Assembly (NCBI RefSeq): GCF_037974265.1
Contig: NZ_CP150233.1
Coordinates: forward strand, 2,542,001-2,606,000
Source of the DNA: Paenibacillus sp. FSL R5-0623
GTDB lineage: Bacteria > Bacillota > Bacilli > Paenibacillales > Paenibacillaceae
Direction of reading: 5' to 3'
Length of the DNA stretch: 64,000 nt
Of the stretch, positions 16,620-23,116 are shown piece after piece. The notes under the pieces are model-generated. The model was given only the letters and a program-made list of their open reading frames with translations, made no database searches and was not told the DNA's origin. The position numbers and the translations under genes are program-made. How positions within the stretch are numbered: the stretch's first letter is position 1; each line of letters opens with the position of its first letter.

Positions 16620-17414
16620 ATGTGTAACGTCCTCGAAATCGCCAAAAGCACCTTCTATCATGAAGCGAAGGAAAAGCCAAATGAAGATGAGCTCACGGAA
16701 GCTATTGTGGAGATATTCCACAAAAATCGAAAAGTCTATGGTACACGAAAGATAAAAGCCAAGCTTCAGGAACGAGGACTCATCGTATCTAGACGTCGCA
16801 TTGGTCGAATCATGCAAGAGCAGAGTCTCGTCTCCACGTACACCGTTGCGCAATTTAAGCCTCATAAAACGGCCTATAATGAGGAGGAAACAGTGAATGA
16901 ACTGGGTCGGGAGTTTAATCAGACGGAAGCAAAGCGCTTCGTGGTCAGCGATCTCACGTATGTGAAGGTCGGTCATCGGTGGCATTACATTTGTGTGCTC
17001 ATGGACCTGTTCAATCGAGAAATTATTGGCCACAGTGCAGGTCCACATAAGGACGCTGCTCTGGTTTCGCGTGCCTTTGCAACGGTAGAAGGCGACTTGA
17101 GCCAAATCCAGTGGTTTCATACGGATCGTGGGAGTGAGTTTAAGAACCACGTGATGGACCAGCTTCTAGGCACGTTTGGTATTGGTCGATCACTCAGCAA
17201 GAAAGGATGTCCCTACGATAACGCTGTGGCCGAAGCCACCTACAAGGTCATGAAAACGGAGTTTATTTACCAAATGGAATTCCGAAACCTCCGTCATTTG
17301 GAATTGGAATTATACGACTACGTTAACTGGTTTAACAGGCACAGAGTTCATGGATCACTGGGGTATTTGACGCCTGTTCAGTATCGCCAAGAAGCCCTTA
17401 AAAAAGTTGTCTGA
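16620..17414 (+). CDS. IS3-family transposase OrfB (DDE)
   Basis: The 264-residue reading is open upstream to about 16572, in the -1 frame relative to OrfA, so the working product is an OrfAB fusion. The rve-type integrase core has the DDE triad: VSDLTYVKVG (first Asp), HTDRGSEF (second Asp) and DNAVAEATYKVMKTE (Glu). An HTH_21 region (VYGTRKIKAKLQERG) precedes it. All key residues are intact, so the element may be active. ATG 16620 is the first in-frame ATG but probably not the real start. Confidence 0.88.
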   Translation: MCNVLEIAKSTFYHEAKEKPNEDELTEAIVEIFHKNRKVYGTRKIKAKLQERGLIVSRRRIGRIMQEQSLVSTYTVAQFKPHKTAYNEEETVNELGREFNQTEAKRFVVSDLTYVKVGHRWHYICVLMDLFNREIIGHSAGPHKDAALVSRAFATVEGDLSQIQWFHTDRGSEFKNHVMDQLLGTFGIGRSLSKKGCPYDNAVAEATYKVMKTEFIYQMEFRNLRHLELELYDYVNWFNRHRVHGSLGYLTPVQYRQEALKKVV

Positions 17415-17470
17415 TTTAATGTTGACAATCCAATGTGGGCTAATTGCATAGAAGCAGGGAGGACATATTA

Positions 17471-17932
17471 ATGATTAGAACAGTTTCACTTTGTGTTATC
17501 CGAAGAGGGGAAGAAGTACTGTTAGAAGAGTTTTTTGATGAGGCTGTAGGCATAACTTATTATCGACCTATTGGGGGAACAGTTGAATATGGAGAAAGTA
17601 GCAAAATCACTGTAATTCGTGAAGTCAAAGAAGAAATTGATGCAGATATTTCAGAACCTACCTTGATTGGTGTAATTGAGAATATATTCAACTACCAGGG
17701 TCAAATTGGACATGAAAATGATTTTATTTATGAGGCTGAACTTATGAATAGATCACTTTACGATTTGAAAGAAATAGATGGAATAGAAGGAAGTAAACCC
17801 TATAAAGCAGTATGGAAACCACTTAATTATTTTAAGGGGAATTTGACAGTAAAACTGGTACCAGATGGGTTACTAGAGTTGCTTCAAGACGGAACAGATG
17901 GAAGATATATTAAACGTTTAAGTAAACGATAG
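17471..17932 (+). CDS. NUDIX hydrolase (cassette 10)
   Basis: A 153-residue NUDIX-domain protein. The Nudix box runs from GGTVEYGES (residues ~36-44) to REVKEEIDA, with the GX5EX7REVXEE core intact and Asp in place of the final Gly. Members hydrolyse nucleoside diphosphates linked to another moiety. ATG 17471 follows GGGAGG by 8 bases; an upstream in-frame start at 17444 lies next to the IS end. The IS separates it from its cassette start. Its repeat begins GTATAAC, the exact complement of GTTATAC (16184) on the other side of the IS. Confidence 0.85.
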   Translation: MIRTVSLCVIRRGEEVLLEEFFDEAVGITYYRPIGGTVEYGESSKITVIREVKEEIDADISEPTLIGVIENIFNYQGQIGHENDFIYEAELMNRSLYDLKEIDGIEGSKPYKAVWKPLNYFKGNLTVKLVPDGLLELLQDGTDGRYIKRLSKR

Positions 17933-17960
17933 CTTGAGGGGATTTGAAGAGAAGGGGGGC

Positions 17961-18117
17961 GTATAACAACGTATTCACTCTGCGTGCTAACACCTTATGC
18001 CCGGCCGAAGTTATGAGCAGGGAAGTGAACAGCCGGACAACCCTGCGAGCCTAAGTCTGGACCTGTTCCCTTCGGTAACTTAAGGCTCTCGGGTTCGTAA
18101 ATACAGGAATGTTATTG
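17961..18117 (+). repeat. attC-like site 10 (long type with GTTCCCT hairpin)
   Basis: GTATAAC (17961-17967), GTATTCAC, hairpins, CTAAGTCTGGAC, GTTCCCTTCGG, ACTTAAG, AAATACAGGAAT, GTTATTG (18111-18117). It is the same sub-type as site 2. Confidence 0.8.
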
Positions 18118-18159
18118 GAGATATTCGTGAATACTTTATTTTTTGGGGGCATCTCAAGG

Positions 18160-18702
18160 ATGAGTAAAAAAACAATAATTATTGAAGATTACAACAATGA
18201 ATGGTCTGAAATGTTTTCTGATCTGAAATCCATCATAGAACAAAGACTCGGGGATCTAGTACTTAGAATTGAGCACGTTGGTAGTACCGCAGTACCTGGA
18301 CTAGCGGCAAAACCTATTTTAGATATTGATGTAGTAATTAATTCTATGGATTTGTTTCCAGATGTAATTCAAGGATTAGAAAGTTTAGGTTACTATCATG
18401 AAGGGAATTTGGGTGTTGAGAACAGAGAAGCTTTTGCAAGAAAGGATGCAAATGTGCCTTATAGTATAGTAAAAATACAGAAACCTGAACATCATTTATA
18501 TGTTTGTAATAAAGAGAGCACAGAGTTATTAAGACATATATCCTTCAGAGATGCATTAATTAGCAGTCCCGAATTTGTAGTCGAATATGCCAATCTAAAG
18601 AAAGAACTTGCTATTAAATATAGAGAAAATCGCCAGTCTTATACGGATGGGAAGACCGAATTTGTAAATAAAGTACTTAATGAATATGGAAAGAACTTGT
18701 AG
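18160..18702 (+). CDS. GrpB/UPF0157 nucleotidyltransferase-like protein (cassette 11)
   Basis: A 180-residue GrpB-family protein. Its start MSKKTIIIEDYNNEW and the motif RIEHVGSTAVPGLAAKPILD near residue 40 are diagnostic of UPF0157, a nucleotidyltransferase-fold family. LRHISFRDAL and YANLKKELA near the C-terminus also match. GrpB-like domains occur alone or fused to dephospho-CoA kinase; the substrate is unknown. ATG 18160 is supported by GGGGG upstream and the family start; the ATG at 18109 lies inside the preceding repeat. Confidence 0.85.
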   Translation: MSKKTIIIEDYNNEWSEMFSDLKSIIEQRLGDLVLRIEHVGSTAVPGLAAKPILDIDVVINSMDLFPDVIQGLESLGYYHEGNLGVENREAFARKDANVPYSIVKIQKPEHHLYVCNKESTELLRHISFRDALISSPEFVVEYANLKKELAIKYRENRQSYTDGKTEFVNKVLNEYGKNL

Positions 18703-18727
18703 GTTGCTCAATGGGACTAAAACATCC

Positions 18728-18780
18728 GATAGCAAATTATTCACGCTGCGGGCTAACGCCCCTTGGTCTGTCGAGGGAGT
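18728..18780 (+). repeat. attC-like site 11a (left half only)
   Basis: A degraded GATAGCA core, ATTATTCACGC, hairpin GGGC/GCCC, TTGGTCTG, then an abrupt join to site 11b at 18781. The right half and right core are missing. Confidence 0.6.
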
Positions 18781-18948
18781 TTCTAACATCATATCCGTGT
18801 TTCGGCGCCTAAAGGCTCCTCGGTCTGCCGAAGGGGAATAGAAGGGAAGTGTATCCAGCGGACACATCCGTACCGACTAACCGCATCGCGGCCGCTCCAA
18901 TTGGTCGCTTAAGTTGGTGGGAGGGTCGTGGATACAGGAACGTTATGC
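18781..18948 (+). repeat. attC-like site 11b (long CGGACACATCCG type)
   Basis: TTCTAAC (18781-18787), ATATCC, CTCCTCGGTCTGC, GCGGACACATCCG, CTAACCGCATCGCGG, CTTAAGTTGGTGGG, GGATACAGGAAC, GTTATGC (18942-18948). It is a complete site in tandem with half-site 11a and no gene between them, the mark of a lost cassette. Confidence 0.75.
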
Positions 18949-18968
18949 GCCATTAAAGGAGATCATTT

Positions 18969-19649
18969 ATGAAAGGTAAGATACTCTTATTATTTTTTAT
19001 TACAATATTGTTTTCATCTTGCCAAAATAGTAGTCAATTGACTACCTTGAACAGCGAAACTAAATCAATAATGAATTCTGAACTGCCTCCCGATGTAGTG
19101 AGTAGAGGTGATGGAACAGAATCGAAAGAAATAACTGAAGGTCAATCAGATGCTTCTAACAATGAAGTGTTATCCATGAGCATTGGGAACTATGAATTGA
19201 AAGGAGAATTTTATGATGAAATGCTTCAAAATCCTATAGATCATGATTATAAAGTGGAATTTGATGAGGCTCAAAATTCAAAAGAGACTATTACAACAAT
19301 GGGATGGGGGGCGTTGGAAAGCAAATATACAGAGATTTGGGATAAAGAGTTGAATCAAATATATGAAAAGCTTCGTTTTAAGTTGGATAGAGAACCAAGA
19401 GAAGCACTAATCGAATCTCAGAAAGAATGGTTACAGTATCACTTAAAGGAAACAAAATTTGTAGAGAAAACATTTATTAATAATGGTTACCTTGGATCAA
19501 AAGGATCGGTAAGCCTAGGCACGGTTATACGGGAGAGAATTAGGGAAAGAACAATGCAATTATTTGAATATCGATATTTGCTAGATGGTGAAGTTGAGTT
19601 TTTATACGAAAGTAAAAATAGAGGTGGAATCTGGATCAAAGGTTTTTAG
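18969..19649 (+). CDS. LprI-like (DUF1311) lipoprotein (cassette 12)
   Basis: A 226-residue exported protein with a lipoprotein signal peptide (LFFITILFSSC; acceptor Cys18), then a Ser/Glu-rich linker. From residue ~105 the domain resembles DUF1311/lysozyme-inhibitor LprI: DKELNQIYEKLRFKL, then SQKEWLQY. The family is periplasmic or surface-bound, and some members inhibit lysozyme. AAAGGAG precedes ATG 18969 by 7 bases. The cassette start GTTATGCGCC and the end GGCACATAAC are complementary at 9 of 10 positions. Confidence 0.75.
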   Translation: MKGKILLLFFITILFSSCQNSSQLTTLNSETKSIMNSELPPDVVSRGDGTESKEITEGQSDASNNEVLSMSIGNYELKGEFYDEMLQNPIDHDYKVEFDEAQNSKETITTMGWGALESKYTEIWDKELNQIYEKLRFKLDREPREALIESQKEWLQYHLKETKFVEKTFINNGYLGSKGSVSLGTVIRERIRERTMQLFEYRYLLDGEVEFLYESKNRGGIWIKGF

Positions 19650-19674
19650 GTGATGCTTTGAAGTCATTAACGGC

Positions 19675-19818
19675 ACATAACAATATATTCAAGCTGTGGG
19701 GATACCACGCCTTAGCGTAAGATGTATATTCATGGAAGAACACTCAGAAAACACGAGTCAGCCCAAGATAAGAGCTATCCAAGGCTAGGTATTTTCGTGA
19801 ACATGCAGGACGTTATAC
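19675..19818 (+). repeat. attC-like site 12 (diverged body)
   Basis: ACATAAC (19675-19681), ATATTCAAGC, a long body with little resemblance to the other sub-types, TCGTGAACATGCAGGAC, GTTATAC (19812-19818). Both cores and the spacer CAGGAC are retained. Confidence 0.7.
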
Positions 19819-19886
19819 GACAGAATCAAAAACAATAGAAAAAGAGAGTTTTATAACCCCGGAAGATAGAATTATGGAGGGGAAAG

Positions 19887-20108
19887 ATGAACATAATCAA
19901 GTGTAATATACGAGAACTCATGGCAGAACATCGAATAGATGATATAACAGAATTGATGGCAAAATCGGGTTTAAGCCGGAATTCGATCAATAAGCTCTAT
20001 AGGGAAACAAATATAGAAACAACAAAGCTGGAAACCTTATTCAAGCTATGCGATACATTTAATTGTAAATTATCTGATTTGATTGAATACGTACCAGGAG
20101 AAAAATAA
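19887..20108 (+). CDS. Small Xre-type HTH protein (cassette 13)
   Basis: A 73-residue Cro/C1-type helix-turn-helix protein: ITELMAKSGLSRNSINKLYR at residues ~17-36, then LETLFKLCDTFNCKLSDLIEY, the usual HTH_26 ending. It is probably a DNA-binding repressor of unknown target. GGAGGGG precedes the ATG. The gene is within a unit that starts at GTTATACGACAGAATC (19812), the exact complement of the arm at 21491-21506 two genes later. Confidence 0.8.
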   Translation: MNIIKCNIRELMAEHRIDDITELMAKSGLSRNSINKLYRETNIETTKLETLFKLCDTFNCKLSDLIEYVPGEK

Positions 20109-20120
20109 ATAGTGAAGGTC

Positions 20121-20204
20121 CGGAGCCTTGGTCTGTGGATGGATTTCGAGAAGATTTTCAGCGGATAACCCCCTTTGGGGTTCATCATTACAGAAACGTT
20201 ATCC
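20121..20204 (+). repeat. attC-like site 13 (right part only, short type)
   Basis: CGGAGCCTTGGTCTG, GGATTTCG, GCGGATAACCCCCTTTGGGG, CATCATTACAGAAAC, GTTATCC (20198-20204). The left core, L-box and first hairpin arm are missing. Confidence 0.7.
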
Positions 20205-20243
20205 AATACTCCCAATCAAAACAACAAGCATAGGAGCAATATT

Positions 20244-20645
20244 ATGACAATTATTTTCAAAGAAATAAAAGACATTGATACACAGGCAATTCAAGAACTA
20301 TTTCATTCCGTGGACTGGAAATCAGGAGATTTCCCAGAAGATCTGAGACAAGCAATAAACAACTCGCATACGGTTATTACTGCATGGGATGATACCAAAT
20401 TAGTTGGTTTAATAAATGCATTGTCTGACGGCGTGATGACAGTATATTTTCATTACATGTTAGTACACAAAGAATATCAATCATTAGGAATTGGAAAAAG
20501 AATGATGGAACAAATGCTTAGTCGATATTCTAATATTAAAACAAAAGTGCTTATATCTTATGATAGTGCAGAAAAATTCTATGGATTATTCGGATTTAAA
20601 CCAGAAGAAGGAACTAAAGCCATGTTTATTTCAGATATGGTATAG
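20244..20645 (+). CDS. GNAT acetyltransferase (cassette 14)
   Basis: A 133-residue acetyltransferase of the compact GNAT type. VHKEYQSLGIGKRMMEQML near residue 75 is the acetyl-CoA-binding motif A (Q-x-x-G-x-G/A), and SYDSAEKFYGLFGFKPEEG is the motif B region. The fold transfers acetyl from acetyl-CoA to an amine. The acceptor is unknown. AGGAG stands 8 bases before ATG 20244; an upstream in-frame ATG at 20175 lies within the preceding repeat. Confidence 0.82.
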   Translation: MTIIFKEIKDIDTQAIQELFHSVDWKSGDFPEDLRQAINNSHTVITAWDDTKLVGLINALSDGVMTVYFHYMLVHKEYQSLGIGKRMMEQMLSRYSNIKTKVLISYDSAEKFYGLFGFKPEEGTKAMFISDMV

Positions 20646-20683
20646 CATGAAGAGGAATTTCAGTAGCAAGGAATCATAGTCAT

Positions 20684-20760
20684 CGGACACATCCGCACCG
20701 CAGCCGAATTCTAGCGGGGATTTAAGTCGGTGGGGCGACGTGAACACAGGAACGTTTCGA
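20684..20760 (+). repeat. attC-like site 14 (right part only, long type)
   Basis: CGGACACATCCG, TTTAAGTCGGTGGG, GTGAACACAGGAAC, then a damaged core GTTTCGA (20754-20760). The left half is missing, as in site 13. Confidence 0.65.
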
Positions 20761-20792
20761 CAGACTCAAATGAAAAGAGAGCCATTTGGCTC

Positions 20793-21080
20793 TCAATTAG
20801 ATAATATATTTAATTCATTATGTAATTGAAGAGCATCCTTAAAACCTTGTAAGTAGATTTCACGTTCTAAGATTGCTTGAACAGAAAGGTCTGCGTCATC
20901 GTAAAGAAATAGAGTTTTATGCATATCCTGAGGTAAAAGCTCATGTAACTGTTTGAAGTAAAGATTCCGATCGGAGGAGTATTGATTATAAATGGAGTTA
21001 TTTTTGAGAAGATCCATATATAAAGCTTCAATCCGATTACGTATCAAAGAATCAAGTAGGACTTCTAAAGAATTGTGCAT
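20793..21080 (-). CDS. Small helical protein, antisense in the array (cassette 15)
   Basis: A 95-residue helical, acidic protein; the end REIYLQGFKDALQLHNEL vaguely recalls the DUF6809 group of small Firmicute proteins, but I cannot assign it. It is the only gene in the array on the minus strand. Its ATG at 21080 faces an AT-rich 160-base stretch (21081-21240) that must hold its own promoter and that of the following HTH gene. The ribosome site is weak (GATGGTGATC). Antisense genes with own promoters are a known minority in integrons and often belong to toxin-antitoxin cassettes; that is inference here. Confidence 0.55.
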   Translation of the reverse strand: MHNSLEVLLDSLIRNRIEALYMDLLKNNSIYNQYSSDRNLYFKQLHELLPQDMHKTLFLYDDADLSVQAILEREIYLQGFKDALQLHNELNILSN

Positions 21081-21251
21081 AAATGATCACCATCCGTTGT
21101 GTTTTATTTTACGAATAAAAATTTAATTTATTAAATATTATTTTATCATAATGAAGATCATAGTCAAGGCATGTCAAAGATATTTTTGATTAAGAAAATA
21201 TAATTTCATATAATTAAAGAAAAATTCAATTCGGAAATGAAGGGATACCAG

Positions 21252-21455
21252 ATGATAAGTTATAAACCATTTCAAAAATTATTGATTGACAGGGAGATTA
21301 AGAAGCAGGATTTATTGAAAATGACGGGGATTTCATCGGCAACGATGGCAAAACTCAATACGAATGAGTATGTATCTTTAGAAGTAATTGATAAATTATG
21401 CACGGCATTGGGATGTCAGCCCGGAGATCTATTGGAGCATAGAGAAGATCAATGA
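21252..21455 (+). CDS. Small Xre-type HTH protein (cassette 15)
   Basis: A 67-residue Cro/C1-type DNA-binding protein: FQKLLIDREIKKQDLLKMTG, SSATMAKLN, then VIDKLCTALGCQPGDLLEH, a complete HTH_26 domain. It resembles the small regulator of cassette 13. ATG 21252 is preferred (AAGGG 8 bases upstream) over 21237. It is divergent from the antisense gene, so it may control the shared intergenic region. The following repeat starts at 21495. Confidence 0.78.
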   Translation: MISYKPFQKLLIDREIKKQDLLKMTGISSATMAKLNTNEYVSLEVIDKLCTALGCQPGDLLEHREDQ

Positions 21456-21494
21456 TGGGATGAGAACATTTTCTGGTTACTCAAAGATGAGATT

Positions 21495-21623
21495 CTGTCG
21501 TATAACATAATATTCAAGCAGCGGCTCCTAATGGAGTCTTGGTCTGCTGAATGGATTTCGAAGATGATATTATGGTAGACACCTACGAGTTTGTTGAACT
21601 GCATAAAAACAGGAAGGTGATTA
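21495..21623 (+). repeat. attC-like site 15 (short type, right side decayed)
   Basis: CTGTCGTATAAC (21495-21506), ATATTCAAGC, GGCTCC/GGAGTC, GGTCTGC, TGGTAGACACC, then AAAACAGGAAG and a mutated core GTGATTA (21617-21623). The left arm GATTCTGTCGTATAAC is the exact complement of the start of cassette 13. Confidence 0.7.
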
Positions 21624-21660
21624 GAAATCACTGCAATAAATTAAAGAGGAGAAACTAATT

Positions 21661-22185
21661 ATGTCTAGACCTTTAAGAATTCATATTATAGGTTCAACTG
21701 GTAGCGGAAAAACATATCTTGGTCAAGTTTTATCAGAGAAGTTAAATATTAAATTCTACGAACTAGATACAGTCATGTGGAGCAGTAGAGTGGAGTTTTC
21801 AGGAAAAAATCCTCCAGACGTGAGAGATAAATTACTACATAAAATAATTGATAATGATAGTTGGATTGTAGAGGGAGTATATTATAAATGGCTTTCTGAT
21901 AGCTTTTCAAGAGCAGATGTAATTTATTACCTAGATACTAATGTGTTGATTCGACATTTTAGAATTATCATGAGATTTGTTAAACAAAGAATAGGCTCCG
22001 AAAGATCTATATACAAGCAAACATTAAGAGGACTAATTGAAATGCTTATCTGGAATCATAAATTTAATAGTACAAATCGAAAAGAGATCTGTAGTTTCTT
22101 GTCCCCGTATAAAGACAAAGTGATAATCTTAAAAACCAACAGGAAAATGATTAGTCTACTCAATGAAGGTAGTGAAATCATATAA
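21661..22185 (+). CDS. FlaR/adenylate-kinase-like P-loop protein (cassette 16)
   Basis: A 174-residue P-loop protein of the DNA topology modulation/FlaR type: IIGSTGSGKTYLG at residues 9-21, KFYELDTVMW near 31, and SWIVEGVYYKW near 63. These are the normal motifs of this adenylate-kinase-like family, whose substrate is uncertain. GAGGAG precedes the ATG. The stop codon overlaps ATATAAC of the next repeat. A homologous gene with the same motifs lies outside the array at 54805. Confidence 0.82.
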   Translation: MSRPLRIHIIGSTGSGKTYLGQVLSEKLNIKFYELDTVMWSSRVEFSGKNPPDVRDKLLHKIIDNDSWIVEGVYYKWLSDSFSRADVIYYLDTNVLIRHFRIIMRFVKQRIGSERSIYKQTLRGLIEMLIWNHKFNSTNRKEICSFLSPYKDKVIILKTNRKMISLLNEGSEII

Positions 22186-22250
22186 CTCCGCATTCACACA
22201 TCGGGATATACGTCCCTCTGTCAGCAGGAGTTTCAACAGAGAAGCAGGAG
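22180..22250 (+). repeat. attC-like site 16 (left part only)
   Basis: ATATAAC (22180-22186) overlapping the stop codon, CATTCAC, CGGGATATACGTCCC hairpin, TCAGCAGGAG, then the next small gene begins. No right-hand core is found. Confidence 0.5.
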
Positions 22251-22252
22251 AC

Positions 22253-22417
22253 ATGTATATCAAGGATTTATTCTGTCCCTTGTTTAAAGTGAATAAAGGA
22301 TATTGGGAAGATCATAAGGAATTAAAGATTGAATTAGATGAAGCGATTAGAACATATGAACAAGCTAGAAACATGATAGAAGATCACATAAGTGAATACA
22401 GAAGTAGTGACTTGTAA
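22253..22417 (+). CDS. Small hypothetical protein (cassette 17a)
   Basis: A 54-residue acidic helical peptide (starts MYIKDLFCPLFKVNKGYW). It is not recognised. AGGAG ends 3-7 bases before the ATG, and the stop codon overlaps TTGTAAC of a degenerate repeat, so the arrangement is cassette-like. An upstream in-frame start at 22163 would overlap the FlaR-like gene and repeat. Confidence 0.45.
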   Translation: MYIKDLFCPLFKVNKGYWEDHKELKIELDEAIRTYEQARNMIEDHISEYRSSDL

Positions 22418-22492
22418 CAGGGTGCAAGAATCTCGACATTCATCCGCATTACACCCAGCATACGCTGGGGCTTATATACAGAAAAGTATGTG
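22412..22492 (+). repeat. attC-like site 17 (short, degenerate)
   Basis: TTGTAAC (22412-22418), ATTCATCCGCATT, hairpin CCCAGCATACGCTGGGG, ATATACAGAAA, then AGTATGTG in place of CGTTATGTG. It retains only the order of the parts. Confidence 0.45.
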
Positions 22493-22524
22493 AAATCGAC
22501 GAAATTATTTAACGAGGGTGAACA

Positions 22525-22960
22525 ATGAAGATAATAAGAGATCGGGAAGAACTTGAAGGAACTGGTTATATTGAAGTTTTACCCGGGAAGTACCTTGGGC
22601 ATTGTTGGAATGAAAACTCAATTTACTTTGATGAAGAAGTATTCGGCTATATAGAGAAAACAATAGAAAGTATATTTTCTGGATATGATCATTATGCGTT
22701 CAATGAAATACATCGAAAAACGTGGGAGGTGATCCTTGAGGATTTGAAAACGTTCGCTAATCTCCTTGATGAAAAAGTAACAATGGAATTAATAAATGAA
22801 CATGTGTATTTCTTCTTTGGCAGTTGGCAGTTCTAAAGATGAGTTTCAACAAGATTTTCTCAATAGTGTTCAGAGACTTCGTGAATTAATTATAGAGTTT
22901 GGTGTATGGATTAAAAAGCAATTAACAACTCAAGATTATGTTTCAGTTCTAGGCATTTAG
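22525..22960 (+). pseudogene. Hypothetical protein frameshifted by 7-base duplication
   Basis: The current reading stops after 103 residues (22836) at a site where GGCAGTT occurs twice in tandem (22819-22825, 22826-22832). Removing one copy continues the frame as GSSKDEFQQDFLNSVQ to a stop at 22958-22960, giving 142 residues. The restored protein is acidic and helical at the end. The family is not recognised. GAGGGTG precedes ATG 22525. This is the last gene with a cassette-like setting before the IS110 element. Confidence 0.7.
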
Positions 22961-23044
22961 CTATTCCATTCGAGGAAGAGTGGTTATTTAAACCAACATA
23001 GGAGCCATTCCTGTAATGAAGTAATTTGAGCTTTGAATGAAAAA

Positions 23045-23113
23045 TGCGCCTTTAGTATACTGGGAATCGTTGTTCCGACCAAAGAACAATACCCACATAC
23101 GAAAAGAGGCGCA
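23045..23113 (+). ncRNA. Strong hairpin before the IS110 transposase
   Basis: TGCGCC (23045-23050) pairs with GGCGCA (23108-23113). Inside, TAT/ATA, TGGG/CCCA and TTGTTC/GAACAA stack in order. The hairpin ends 3 bases before the transposase ATG. IS110-group elements are known to encode a guide (bridge) RNA in the 5' non-coding end, so this may be part of such an RNA; it may also hide the ribosome site. Confidence 0.4.
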
Positions 23114-23116
23114 CAA

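Larger units (their letters stand above)
16214..17432 (+). mobile_element. IS3-family insertion sequence in cassette 10
   Basis: The element has imperfect terminal inverted repeats of about 40 bases, beginning TGGATCGGCTACACTTA on the left and TGGATTGTCAACATTA on the right complement, both running on to TAAGGGCTT. A 3-base target duplication ATG flanks it (16211-16213 and 17433-17435). It carries orfA and orfB. It lies 24 bases after the core GTTATAC and 38 bases before the NUDIX gene, separating a cassette start from its gene. Confidence 0.88.
8555..22492 (+). mobile_element. Integron-like gene-cassette array without integrase
   Basis: About 17 small units are each bounded by cores of the form GTTANNN (start) and NNNTAAC, followed by a folded 75-170 base repeat. 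The repeats share a layout: NNATAAC, short spacer, an L-box such as ATATTCA, internal hairpins, the complementary L-box (TGAATA), spacer CAGGAAC and GTTATNN. Coding regions are single and mostly + strand, lie tightly against the repeats, and several stop codons overlap the NNNTAAC core. The genes are unrelated to one another. No tyrosine recombinase is encoded in the window. By plan this is an attC array; its presence in a Paenibacillus-like background is the unusual part. Confidence 0.8.

Noticed and set aside
21617..21631. Palindrome GTGATT-AGA-AATCAC as an operator
   Set aside because: It coincides with the mutated right core of site 15, so it is more simply a decayed recombination core.
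9321..22492. CRISPR array
   Set aside because: The repeats are spaced 0.5-2 kb apart by genes, vary in length and fold as branched hairpins; no short regular spacers exist.
9321..22492. REP/BOX-like passive repeats as full explanation
   Set aside because: Passive repeats would not give unit-specific pairing of start and end cores or stop codons within the core. Kept as an alternative but less likely.
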